In this document: positions 11,836-22,691 of the stretch, in pieces
Layout: every line of letters starts with the position of its first letter
Position numbering within the stretch: position 1 is the first letter of the stretch
Source: Tanypteryx hageni
Lineage: Eukaryota > Arthropoda > Insecta > Odonata > Petaluridae
Assembly (NCBI GenBank): GCA_028673005.1
Contig: CM054114.1
Span: 125,579,307 to 125,643,306, forward strand
Direction: 5' to 3'
DNA length: 64,000 nt
The notes under the pieces: model-generated
Told to the model about the DNA's origin: nothing
Databases searched by the model: none
Seen by the model: the letters and a program-made list of their open reading frames with translations, nothing else
Position numbers and translations under genes: made by a program

Positions 11836-12018
11836 CTGAATAAAATAGCAAAGTACATTTACATGATTACACTAAAAATCGCCAAAAGCGTATGAAGGGG
11901 GTGCCATTGCACTATGCCTACATTTCACTAATCTCCGATAACCTGTATTATCTCATTCCGAAATAAATAACCATTAGTGCCAGCTCGTTATACAATTTAT
12001 TCGTACTATGGTCTCCCG

Positions 12019-12449
12019 CAGGCATGTCAAATTGGCGGCCTTTGCTCTGTCTTACTGCAGCCAGAATGCTAATTTTTGTCTTAACGAAATCGTTCGAGAT
12101 TTAATATAAAAATCTTGTCTCCTCTCAAAAATGGAGTGTGTGTATCTATCTATATGATAAAATCGTAATAGTCGTCATCATGATGCGTAACGCTCTAATT
12201 TTGTGAATAACTCGATTATAAATTAACTTATAATCCCGAAATTTCTCAGGATCAGGATCAAATAATTAAAAATGTAGTTTATAAAGAAGTGTTAAATTAA
12301 ATGTCATTTAAATTGATCATTTTTGTTATTGTTTGTTATTATAAACCAAATTAATTCCATATTCAAAACATATTCACTTGAAACCAATCTAAATCCAATA
12401 GGTACACGGTAGGAACAAAGAAACGGCGAGCAAAGAGGAGGGAGGTTGG

Positions 12450-12503
<54 letters not shown>

Positions 12504-12602
12504 GGAGACAAGGTTTTTTAACTAATGATTGAGTTACAATAGAACCCGTGTCAAAATTACATCCATTGCCTTAATGAGACCTCTTCGTGTTTCACATGCC
12601 TG
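12019..12602 (+). mobile_element. hAT-type MITE, CAGGCATG family, with internal (TA)n
   Basis: The left end is CAGGCATGTCAAATTGG and the right end in reverse complement is CAGGCATGTGAAACACG. Flanks GTCTCCCG (12011-12018) and CTCTACCG (12603-12610) match at 6 of 8 positions, consistent with an old hAT duplication. The left third aligns with the left part of 36275-37249 and the right end with the left end of 821-1157. A TA run of about 49 bp and other sequence enlarge it beyond the 337 bp of the sister copy. Confidence 0.75.
12452..12500. repeat. (TA)n microsatellite
   Basis: About 24 TA dinucleotides, located within the MITE at 12019-12602. Confidence 0.97.
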
Positions 12603-12719
12603 CTCTACCGCTACGCTTATTGCCACCAGAAGGAATTACTAATGCAAATCATCATTAAATTCGGAGATACAAAACATTTTAAAGTAAGGGTTGTACATTG
12701 TTTTTATTAGGCAGTAATC

Positions 12720-12866
12720 TAAATCTACATGATACCCTGAAAGTCACTTTTTGGTGGATGGCAGGAGGTGCAGTACACCAACGGTCCCTAGTTTTCCCTC
12801 TTTATCTTTTCCTATTAGGTTCTCTTATCGTCCTAGGGAAAACGATCCTATATCGCCCCGTCCAAA
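12720..12866 (-). mobile_element. LINE 3' end, same family as 22692-25832
   Basis: In reverse complement this segment reads through the last codons of ORF2 (CGATATAGGATCGTTTT, equivalent to the YRGSF segment) and the 3' UTR. It contains CCTGCCATCCACCAAAAAG and ends in GGGTATCATGTAGAT. It matches the 3' terminus of the main LINE with only scattered differences, so it is a severely 5'-truncated insertion. The tail points to the left. Confidence 0.9.
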
Positions 12867-13163
12867 GTAATAGTATGTTAAATTGCAAAAACTGACGAGG
12901 AATGAATGCTTGACAGTGTGAAACACTGTGGTGAACTTGGTTAGCATCATGACCACACCTGCCACGAACCTTTCAAATTTCTACAATTTAAATAATCCCT
13001 AGAGCTAATACATGAAGTCCTATATGTGAAAAATTCTTCTAGCTTTTTTCCTGCGTGTGAAATTTTAGAAAATAAGATCATAAACACAAAAATAATTTCC
13101 ACCGCAGCATAAGATTCGTTGACTAGTAATCTTTTTGAATTTCGCAAACCTAAATTTGAGTAC

Positions 13164-13369
13164 CACTGCTTCTCAACCGAAATTTTATCGCGGACTGGTG
13201 CATTATCTGCATACTCCATCAAGGACCAGTAAAATCGATTTTTATCGAAACAACTGAAAGCGCATGCCTCTCATTAAACAGCCCTGCCCATTATAGAACT
13301 ATTATGAAAAAAATGGAATTTCGCGGACCGGTGAATATTAGATAGCGGACTGGCGGTTGAGAAAAACTG
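13164..13369. mobile_element. Probable hAT-type MITE
   Basis: The left end reads CACTGCTTCTCAACCG and the right end in reverse complement CAGTTTTTCTCAACCG, followed on both sides by GCGGACTGG-like sequence. These fit the CAGTGGTTCTCAACC class of hAT ends. The flanking 8-mers do not match convincingly, so the boundaries or the call may be wrong. Confidence 0.5.
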
Positions 13370-14271
13370 ATCCACACCACTGGTCCGCTAATCCATTTTA
13401 CACAGCATTAAAACTTTCATTTAAGATCATTCCGAAATTTCTGAGTCAGCATTAATGCTCATCTACGTACCGAAAAATAAAGGTCCTTAATTGAACTTCA
13501 TTTCTCACTTGTCCATTGCTCCAAGATAGAGAGAGAGAGGGAAGGAGATATAAAGAGGTTTTGTTCTTTTCTAATGAAGAGATAATAAGGTTCCATGTTA
13601 GGGCGAAAGCAAGCGACGCCACGGTCATGACGAGGCATATTTTAAGGGAGTTAGTTATCTCGCAACTTCGACACCATTGGGCGAAGTTAATGCTTCGGCG
13701 TGAGATTCTGTATTAAGAAGACCCACTCCGAACTATTAAAAGGACTTTGCATCACTCTTTAAGCCAAGGATATCTTGGTTATTACAGACCAATTAGTTAC
13801 AAATGAGTGGCGGAATGGAGTGATTACGGAACTGTACCTGGTCCACCAACTCTTCGTGTGGGAAGGCTTCTTACGCGCAGGGGGAAGGGGAAGAGAGGAG
13901 AGAAGGGGAAGAGGGGAGGAGTGCAGTGAGACCGTCAAATTAACGGGTGTGAGAGTGAACGATGAGTTTTAATTTTGAAATTAATATTTATTTTTTACAG
14001 TTTCGGAATTTCAGCCAGCAAGTTGCCGCGTCCGTATGATCTACCTGCATTTTTAAGCGTGAATATTTTTATCAATTTATAGTTTGGAAAGGCTCCTTTT
14101 CAAATATCAAAATATACTAAAATGTATACAGTTCTATTTCTATTTTAGGTTTTGTACCAGTTAATTGGGTGTAAAATATTGTTAATGCTCCTAAACAGTG
14201 GAATAGCAAACTTTATGGAGGCTCCATTATAAAATTCCTTATGGTCAGTCATATAATTATTGTTTATTATC
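13370..14271. other. No gene seen
   Basis: Contains short purine-rich patches near 13527-13550 and 13880-13925. Open frames here lack recognisable domains. Confidence 0.5.
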
Positions 14272-14279
14272 GCTAAGAG

Positions 14280-14621
14280 CAGTGGTGCCCAACCTATGGC
14301 TCGCGGGGTTTTTGTGTGGCCCACGAAGCTATGACGAAAAGGCAATCCGGAAAATTTAACACGGAAACATAATAATTGTTCATGAGCATTTTTATAATGA
14401 AATTTTAATATTGAAATATTAACCTTATAAATCATATTTATAATTGATGTTCAATTATATGGAACCTCAGAACATATAGATAACTTCCAATTTAAACCCT
14501 AATCCGGCCCGCAGAAGAATTGGCAAATTCCAATGGGGAATGGGACTTCTCGGTGCGGCCATTTCGCCGCGGCCGTCTCACCACTATATGGTCCGCTAAG
14601 TTAAAAGTTTGGGCACCACTG
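14280..14621 (+). mobile_element. hAT-type MITE, GGCCCGC family, intact ends
   Basis: The ends are CAGTGGTGCCCAACCT and, in reverse complement, CAGTGGTGCCCAAACT, a 16-bp inverted repeat with one mismatch. The flanking 8-mer GCTAAGAG is perfect on both sides (14272-14279 and 14622-14629). Internal GTGGCCCACGAAGC and CGGCCCGC motifs relate it to 47750-48083 and to the partial copy at 63871. It has no coding capacity. The perfect duplication suggests a comparatively recent insertion. Confidence 0.93.
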
Positions 14622-14629
14622 GCTAAGAG

Positions 14630-16694
14630 AAAATCTGTGCAGCTTTAAATGTGATACAGTGATAGCAAATGATTTTCAATTGTTTTAACGAGTCTTGCCA
14701 GAAACATTGCGATAATTGAAATCAATTGCATGTTGAGCTTTACCGAAAAACAAAAAAATACCGATGTCGGAGAGATTCGACCTACGAGTTGGAATGCATA
14801 AAAAAATTAACAGAACATAGCGAGTTAAGATATTAACACGACATAAAAGAAATACAATTTGATGAAATGCTACTTTGCTTTAGGAACTCCTTTGAATGGG
14901 AGCCCCTGTTCAATCCACCTGTTCGCTATTAGTACGCTACACCACTGCTCCTAAGCAATAAATTGGCCAGACGAAATCAATCTAAAGATTATTTCAACCA
15001 TATTCAAGAATTTTGGGGAATTGTTTTGAAATTAGTGACTATTTCCCCTTTTAAAATATTTTAGAACATATTAAGAAATGATTTATTTCAGAAGCCAAAA
15101 CCATTCAAATGAAAGTTAAAAGAATTATTACAAAAAACTTCGAACCCTATGGTACGAGGTTAGAAGTTTTTATAAAATTATTAATATAGGAAAATAATAT
15201 ACATCATTCATGCTGAATAAATAAATACACACACAGGAGAAGTGAACTATGTACTTCCATTCGCAGAAATAATTACAGCATTTAAAATATGTTGTTTGAT
15301 TAATTTAGTTGTTTTTTCAAGGCACGCCGTGAAAACATCCTTAAAAAATTAAAAAATGCTGTAACCAGAACAATTAAGTCGTCAAATTTTCTGCTGTGGT
15401 CATGAACAATGCATCACTTTTATAGGTTGAATGAATTCTGTCCGTTGTTATGATAAAGCATGCGTAACTCAACTCTCAAGGAATTTTCAAACATTTTACA
15501 GGGAAAAAGATAAATTTATTGCCTCATGAATTAAATATCACCGGCAACTGATAAATGTCTCTAAAAATCCATCTGTCGCTGAATTGTAATTAATTTATGC
15601 CAGGATTTTATAAAAATTTCGATGTCCTTCCTTATATGACTTTTGTCCGGCTGACAACGATACCTTATTTTGTCCTCCTTATACCGTCTTCCGATGTTCG
15701 GTTTCCTTTTAAAATCGAAAATCAAGATTGATGTCTTAATCTCTTCTTTTGATCGTTATAATTCTTGCTTCTTAAATATGAGCAAATTTCGTGACAAGTT
15801 CAATGCTTCCCTCATCCTCATCCATTTTTCATCTTCAAAATTTGTAAACAGCATTTCTGGAAATATTTGCTTTAATTTTTGAAACCTTCGAAAGTCGTAA
15901 GTAACCAACGAGAATAACTTGGTTCCCGTTCAACTCTTCACAATCACAAATTGTGTTTCTTGTTTTAGCATTCCTGAACTCTGCAAAGTTTGAATAAAAA
16001 TACGGTATGTATTTAATGGAGTTTGTTTTTCTTTTGAGATCGTATATGATGTCCAGCTCCTAAAATATTCTACTTGTTGTGCTCGGCTTGAAAGATGGGT
16101 GTCAGGCGTAGCTGCCTCCCAACAAGAGTTCGAATCTTAACACGTGTATGGTGGATGTCATTGTCACTGCTGAAAAGCTCTTAGAAGAAGGCCAAAATAG
16201 TGTTATCAGAACTAAATAAAGTGTACAAAAGTACAATGCTGAAATGTTACCGAACATGCATAACACCATTCCATAGGGGTTTTTATAACACGGATTCGTT
16301 ACGAGGTTTTTTTAATAACATAAATTCATATAACGAGAATTATGGTTCGCATTAACACGGTTTGGTCAGACATGGGACGAGTGATTTCAGATTGTTTAGC
16401 AGAGAAGAGACATTTTGGAAGGCCCGAACTCTTCGTTTGCAAACACAGATAATCGATTTTCAGACATATCTGCATCAAAAAGAAGTTAGGGGATTTCAAA
16501 GGATGCCTGAGGGGCTAAGGAACAGAGCCCTCCTTTCACATGTACTGCTAGATTCGTGTAACACGGATTCACACTTCGAGGCAATTTTCTAGACGCATCC
16601 CCAGTGTTATATTTTTATATTAGTTCCTTTTGTACCAAGTTTACGCATCATTTATGTTAACAGATAATATTCCATGCAATTAATAGGCCGTAAT
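14630..16694. other. No gene seen; possible tRNA-like and Tigger-like traces
   Basis: A tRNA-like stretch lies at about 16090-16160 (B-box-like AGTTCGAATCTT). The phrase TAACACGGATTC occurs at about 16288 and again at about 16559, which may be the remains of a transposon end. Nothing else is identifiable. Confidence 0.4.
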
Positions 16695-16927
16695 ACACAA
16701 CATTATCGCCTTAACTGTACTACCCGAGTATGAGTGGACGTTTCGTAGGCCGTTCATTCCCTTTGGAAGATCCTTCATTAATCATAGATAATATAGTCTC
16801 GCAGCGAACACAACATTATTGCCTTAACTGTACTACCCGAGTGCGGGGGGACGTTTCGTAGGCCATTCATTCCCTTTTTAAGATCCTTTATTAATCATAG
16901 ATATTTAAATATAGTCTCGCAGGGAAC
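16695..16927 (+). repeat. Two-copy tandem duplication, 113-bp period
   Basis: Copy 1 starts at 16695 and copy 2 at 16808. Both run from ACACAACATTAT through CTTAACTGTACTACCCGAGT, GACGTTTCGTAGGCC, TCATTCCCTTT and TTAATCATAGAT to ATAGTCTCGCAG. Differences are few (a handful of substitutions and a short insertion in copy 2), so the duplication is recent relative to other repeats here. Confidence 0.92.
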
Positions 16928-17384
16928 ACGTTTTCCCACGACGTGCACGTGAACCAATCGTTCGCTGCCACGATCAACAAAGCAGAATTTTTTCCCCCGA
17001 CCGGGTCTCTTCCCTAACAACAAGTTTCGAACAAAGGAAAGAGCAGGAAGGGGGACAGTCTCTGGCTCAAATTCTCTCGGAAACCGTTGCATAAACATCG
17101 CCTCGCGCAATGCGATGACATATAAAACGAAGAAATTATTCTATTTTTTTAATAGGGCTACTTCGAAATTCCGAAACGTGCAACCTTGAGCCCTCTGGCG
17201 TCGCCCAGATCGGGTCTCATTATGCAAACGGAAATGCCTCCGGGAGTCGCTTTGCGTATCTCGCGCCTGGATAGGAGACAATACTCTTAACCTTCCCTCC
17301 TCCCGACTCTCTTACGATCCCGCATTCCATCGAAGGTACTTCTCTCGCAGCGATGACAAGTGAACCGTTAAAGTAGAATAGGTA

Positions 17385-17580
17385 GGAAGAATGAGAGCGA
17401 GAGGGATGGTGTAGGGAGGGAGGAATGGAGAGAGGAGGATGTGATGAACGGGGGAGGAGAGGGGTTAAGGGAGGAGGAGGGATTGAAAGGGAGAAAAGGG
17501 GATAAAGGGGGAGGAGGGATGAAAGGGGGAGGCGGGGTGGATGAGAGGAGTGGAGGAGGAGGGGTGGAGAAGGAGATAGG
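17385..17580. repeat. Homopurine (GA-rich) tract
   Basis: Nearly pure A and G on the plus strand, in GGAGGAGG and GGGGAG blocks. It abuts the (GATA)n tail of the retroelement end that follows. Confidence 0.85.
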
Positions 17581-17652
17581 TAGATAGATAGATAATCGTC
17601 TTTATTCGGGCGAAATTTGGACCATAAGGTCCATTCTTACATTTAACCCTTC
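17576..17652 (-). mobile_element. 3' end of a (TATC)-tailed retroelement, copy 1
   Basis: In reverse complement the segment has a small hairpin GGACCTTATGGTCC, then CGCCCGAATAAAGACGATTA and a TATC tail. The AATAAA lies close to the tail. Copies with the same order occur at 31097-31175, 31540-31615 and 53604-53660. It is likely a LINE or SINE 3' terminus; the body was not identified. Confidence 0.65.
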
Positions 17653-18014
17653 GTCAATATCATGGACATTAAAAATAAAAGTATTACAATAAACAGTATA
17701 TAAAATATACAAAACATAAAAAGATATAAGTGAAGACAGATTTAAGTTTGTGAGGAAAACCTAGGTAAAAACAGGCGTGTTCTTCCTCGTATAACCCACG
17801 CAGAAAAACACTCACAGAGAAGGGGGGGTTGAAAAACCTGCGAAAACCCTACATAGTGTATATAGTACAACAAAATATAGAAAACAGTAAGTACAATGGG
17901 AAAGATCGTAAATACAGCATCGCTGTATACCGTCATAAATATACATATGAAGACGTTTAAGTAATATACACATGAAATATAGATAAATATACATTAATTA
18001 AGCATAAAATATAC

Positions 18015-18066
<52 letters not shown>
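18015..18066. repeat. (TA)n microsatellite
   Basis: About 25 TA dinucleotides, preceded by TA-rich degenerate sequence. Confidence 0.97.
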
Positions 18067-18069
<3 letters not shown>

Positions 18070-18249
18070 GAGGGAGGAGTAGTTGGAGGAGGGTTTTATC
18101 TTTAATTGGTGCGTTTGTACGGAATGGAACATGCATATTTTTCGGGTTGTAGGTGCAGCCAAAAATAAATTGGTCTTCATAGACAGAAATACACGGAACA
18201 GTACAGGAAAAGTTCACCAATATCATTAATTCATTCATCATTAGTTAGA

Positions 18250-18290
18250 TCAGTTTTTCTCAACCGGTGGGACGCAAAGGTCGTCTAGGT
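18250..18290 (+). mobile_element. hAT-like terminus, unpaired
   Basis: CAGTTTTTCTCAACCGGTGG resembles the CAGTGGTTCTCAACC class of hAT ends. I did not find the matching right end nearby, so only this terminus is marked. Confidence 0.4.
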
Positions 18291-18358
18291 GGGACACAAA
18301 GTTTCGAAGATAATTATTATAAAACACTTTCAACAAAATTACTGTAATTTTTAATGAT

Positions 18359-18398
18359 ATAAGTTAAGTTAAGTTAAGTTAAGTTAAGTTAAGTTAAG
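18359..18398. repeat. (AAGTT)n microsatellite
   Basis: About eight tandem copies of the pentanucleotide AAGTT (equivalently GTTAA). Confidence 0.97.
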
Positions 18399-18654
18399 AT
18401 ATAATTACCCATTAATGATTATTATAATACTGAAATGCAGTTGACGTAAAAATCCTCTTCATGAAATAGGTAGGGTGTTTTTATCATGGCTGAACCAAGA
18501 GTTTTTGATAAAATGGATGGTTACACTACAGGTTAAATAGGCCTCAAGTACGTGTGAGCTGTAGGAGAAGAGTCATCCATATACTTGAGTTTGAAAGAGT
18601 TTAACGCATAGGAGTCAGGTTCTTAAAACAAATGTATGATTATAAACAAAGTTT

Positions 18655-18720
18655 TGATCACCAATAAAGGATTTGAACCGGGTATCTCTCGAAGATCGTA
18701 GACTGAACGCTAAGTAGGTT
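18655..18720 (-). repeat. tRNA-like segment, possible SINE head or tRNA pseudogene
   Basis: In reverse complement, TTAGCGTTCAGTCTACG is followed about 25 bases later by a good B-box, CCGGTTCAAATCC. The acceptor stem does not close, so it is not a functional tRNA. Confidence 0.35.
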
Positions 18721-18729
18721 AAGGCTTAT

Positions 18730-18996
18730 ATGCAAAACAAATGCTTGGAAGGTCTAGCAGATGTTTTAGGAATAGTTGAAGCACCAGCGGGCATTGATAG
18801 ATATGATCATGAAGATAAAATATGTGATACCGTTTGTATTACATAGAGTTATCGAGGCTCGTTTTCTTTTCGAGAACTATCAGATCCTAACATTACAGTC
18901 AAACCTGCAAGATAAATTGTTAGTGTAGTTTCGGTGCATAGCAACCCCTGCCACGCACCACTTTGCTGATTTGCAGGTTAACATGTAGATGTAGAA
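18730..18996 (+). mobile_element. Diverged LINE 3' end, same family as 22692-25832
   Basis: The upstream half translates, with breaks, to a HEDKI-like and a YRGSF-like segment matching the end of ORF2 in the main LINE. The 3' part contains CAACCCCTGCCACGCACCA and ends in AACATGTAGATGTAGA. It is the most diverged clear copy of this family in the window. Confidence 0.75.
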
Positions 18997-20514
18997 TTTA
19001 GCCTTTAATTTATCCGAGGTTGCCGATGAGGAAAGGCTATAGGGAGATGGTAATCATTGGCAGTTCCGCGTAATGATGTGCGCACGCGAAATGACTAAAC
19101 TTTTCGGTCGAGGGAGGACGGGAGGTGAGTCAGCTGGAACGAGTGGCGGGTCTGGACTCGTGTAGTTCCGGGTGCGTGGCGCAATATCTCCCAAGCATGC
19201 ATCCGGATACGAAATGGAAGACTTCGAGATAAATAGGATTGCGGTATTCCTAGGATGGGTGAATTAATCGCAAAACATTCCGTATTGGATTTTAAAAAGT
19301 TATCCGAATTTTTTAAAATTGTTTCTAATTTTAAAGATGGCTTCATCTTTTAATGTTAAACTGATTATGGCCCAAGTTGTTTTTATATAAATAAAACAGA
19401 ATCTGTGTTGAAAGATGGAAAATGTTTTTAAAAGAACACGACGTTTCTAATTCAATTGTTTTGTTTGCATTAATATTTTCTCGAAATTTCAGCAGTAGAT
19501 AAAAGGTAATCAGTGAAAAATCAAGCAAAAACTGATAGATTGAATGAAACTTAAAAAAATGGAGAATGGAGGGAATAATCTGGAGAATTTGCCATTTTCA
19601 TAATTTCCATAATAATGTTGGAAGGTTTGGACTCGGGGAGATATTTATCATCGATGGTAATTTTGCACAATTTTAATAATTATCAAATCTTCCTCCTACA
19701 TTAAAACTGGCGTAATATATAGCATTTAACTTTTTTCTCTCAGCCAACGATTGGTTTATTTTCAAATCTTAAATTTTAGAGGAGTGCTTCTCGATAGTTG
19801 AAAACGCGGTAAAAAAACTTGAACGAACCGACTTCTATTCAACGTTTTCTTACTGGGCAAGCACTGAAGTGCAGTGCTACACGACTTCTTCGTAAAGCCG
19901 CCAGTTACAATAGCTCATTGATTTTTCCTAAATTTCAAAATTTCACGATGCATTTTTCTTCTTCTTATTTTGGTACGCAGTAAAAGATTCATGAAACTGG
20001 AACCATTAACAGAGTGACTAAAATTACTTTCGTTCTGCGCGGAAGTTGACAAGGCGGTAGAGACCACTTCGTGGACAAGTTAGCTAATTTTTGCGGTCAT
20101 CGAGTCATCGGACGTAAACGTGACTTTGCTTTCGTGACGAGGTACGCGCCGACTAGATCGCCTATCAGGCTATTAGCATAACAGGCAAAAGATTGAGAGG
20201 AAGAGAAGGGAAAGGTTTTGCAACTCGCAAATTCATGTCAGAGAGAGAGAGAGGAGGGATGGGTGCGGAAGGACACGTGTGCCATCTCTCGGAATGCCAT
20301 TCGTGGATTTTCGTGGAATGGAATCCGCGTCGCCATTCGGGAATGGGGACGGATGACATCGCTCTCTTGGGTTCATCTTTTGGGGTTCCCCCCTCCTACT
20401 TAGAAACAAAGGGGTATGAGGAATAAAGGTCGCGAGAAGAACTCGGCAGTTTCGCGGAACGGTCGCTAGATGGAGTTACGGGTGCGAGATTCCGATGCTT
20501 ACTGTGCCAGATAG
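18997..20514. other. No gene seen
   Basis: Short frames on both strands, none with domain motifs. Composition becomes less AT-rich near 20100-20480, but no splice-bounded coding pattern is evident. Confidence 0.5.
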
Positions 20515-21400
20515 GAAAGGAAGGGGAAGATACGGCTAGAGAGGAGATATATGAAGAGAGAGAGAAATACTGGGTAGAGTGAGAAGTAGAGGGAGAGAGA
20601 AGCAGTGAATGACGGAGAGAGAAGCAGTGAATAGGGGAGAGGCGAGTGAGATATGAGAAATCATGAAGCAGAGATTAAGACGAGAAAGAGAAAAGGAGAA
20701 ATTGAGGGAGAAGAGGAGTTAAGAGATAAGAGGAGATAAAGAAATTCAATAGTAGTGATGGTGATTTTTTCTATTTATAGCTTGCAATCCGCCAAGGAGT
20801 ACGGCAGGGGTTGGCAAGCACCGATCTATTTAATTTCTGTGATGGAGGGAGAGGTGTTGGCAGGATGAAAGGACGGGAGAGGTGAAGGAAGCAAAGAATG
20901 GAGAGAATGCGGGACTGAGGATGAAGAGAGAGAGATAGGGGAAGTGGGATGGAGAAGGGAAGGGGAAATGAAAATGAGAGGTGTAAAGGGAGTGACTAAT
21001 TAGAAATGCAACAGATAATTAACTCGAATTAAGGAGGAGTCTCGGCAGTAGACGGTGGAACATAAAAGTATTCATGAGTGTCTTAGTTCCTTCCTCCTGG
21101 ATTACATACTTAGACAAAAATAAAAAGGAGTAGAAGATTATAAAAGAGGGAAAGAGAGTGAGAGAGCGTTGGAGAGAGAAAGTGTGAAATAGAGAAAGAG
21201 GGGGAGAGGTAGTGGGAGATATGGAGTGGGAGAGAGAAGGATAGAGAGAAAAAGGGAAGGAGAGATAGGAAGGGAGGTAAGTAGTGAGGAGAAGGGTAGG
21301 AGAGGGAGGGAAGGTGGGGAGAAAGAAAGAGCTGTCGAGAAGGGAGAAGACAAGCGAAAGAATTAAATATGGACGTGGAGAGAGAGAGAGATGTAATAGT
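20515..21400. repeat. Long purine-rich region
   Basis: Two stretches (about 20515-20750 and 20840-21400) are dominated by A and G on the plus strand, with many GAGAGA runs. Open frames on the complementary strand here encode Ser, Leu and Pro-rich low-complexity peptides and should not be taken as genes. Confidence 0.8.
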
Positions 21401-22019
21401 GACAGTGATCGTGACTAGTCTAGAATGGTTTACATCACATTGATCTTAGGACTGCATATTGTGATGACAATTTTTAGACATTCAATTAAAAAATAACTCC
21501 AATAATCTAATTTGGTTTATTTGCTTCAGAATGCCTTGTAAAATATATTCTCTCAAAATTAGCTTCTTCAGAAGGGTTCGTTTTATAGTTGGGTTAATAC
21601 GGTATTTCGAGACGTTATGCAATCGCATTCAAAGAAGATACCTGTTTGCTATTCTTTTTGCGGTTATTCGTCGTCACTCTTCGCCGTCCCATACCTCCAC
21701 GCCGGTGCCGAATGATTTTCAAGTTTTTGACTCACGTCGAACACGCGTTTCCTTTTTCGACTGCTGTTTGCTCACGAGGGAGTGCGAAATGCGGATTCTC
21801 GGTGGAAAACACGCGAGCCAGCCTAATTGTTCGAACGAGCTATCTTCGCGGAAGATATCTGGGTAACGGTGAATTTGGTCTCCAGTCACTTAAGAAAAGT
21901 TGTCTGTTAATCCCTTAAAACGAAGCGGCAGACGTGTTCCGTACGAGGAATCCAGACCATTTGTGGTGTTGCAATAGGGAATACGATACGTCGAACCTTT
22001 TTTAGCGCATTTTATTTCG

Positions 22020-22560
22020 TACAATCGCGCTTATGTCTTCGCTCCGTCTGCCCGTCCGTATAATCAATTAAATTAAACTAGAAAGCAAATGGTTAGAGAT
22101 ATAAGACTAAAATGTGCATGTGTATGTGATATATGACGCCATTTATTACGCTGCCAAAGTAATATTTGGAGGAATCGGTTGGCGGCAAGAGTTGCCTTTT
22201 ACATTTTCAAGTAGAAAGATAACAATTGTCACTATTTGTGTTACCTTCAATGCCATCTATAGCGTCGCAGAAGGAATCTACTTGAAAAATTGGTGGATGT
22301 CAGCGTGGATCCTTTATTTGAGAAATCGGAGAGCGTCGGAAGGGCCCATTTTAGGCGTTATTTACAAAAAGTAAACTAAGAACGCTTTATGGTCAGGTCT
22401 TGTTCGTCCGTCCGTCCGCATGTTTCATACGCGATACTACTGGGCGGGTGTTCATGAAATGTGGTATTTATGACATACGGGCTACGAAACTAAGAAAATG
22501 ATATAAATGGCTCACTCTACTGATGACTAAAAAAGTACTTTCCTTTATATCTAGCATAAT
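22020..22560 (+). repeat. GTCCGTCCG-headed dispersed repeat
   Basis: CCGTCTGCCCGTCCGTATAA followed by TCAATTAAATTAAACTAGAA and AGAGATATAAGACTAAAATG matches 36600-36690 closely. A second matching block, CACTATTTGTGTTACCTTCA to the GCAGAAGGAATCTAC region, matches 36715-36770. A further CGTCCGTCCGTCCGC head begins near 22408. No protein was recognised, and the family ends were not found. Confidence 0.65.
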
Positions 22561-22691
22561 ATCACTTATAACAAAAACGTCTTCAGCCAAACATTGTATA
22601 ACTAGTCAAATAGCATCTGTTTTGTTCAGTAAATTTTTATCAAAGGAGTAACCAATTTCAAGAAAATCAAACGAGAAAGTCGTAATTCACT

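Noticed and set aside
16280..16600. Complete Tigger-like element
   Set aside because: The phrase TAACACGGATTC occurs twice, but I could not find inverted ends or a TA duplication.
18359..18398. (AAGTT)n as a telomere-like repeat
   Set aside because: It is not the arthropod TTAGG or any G-rich telomere unit and is only about 40 bp long.
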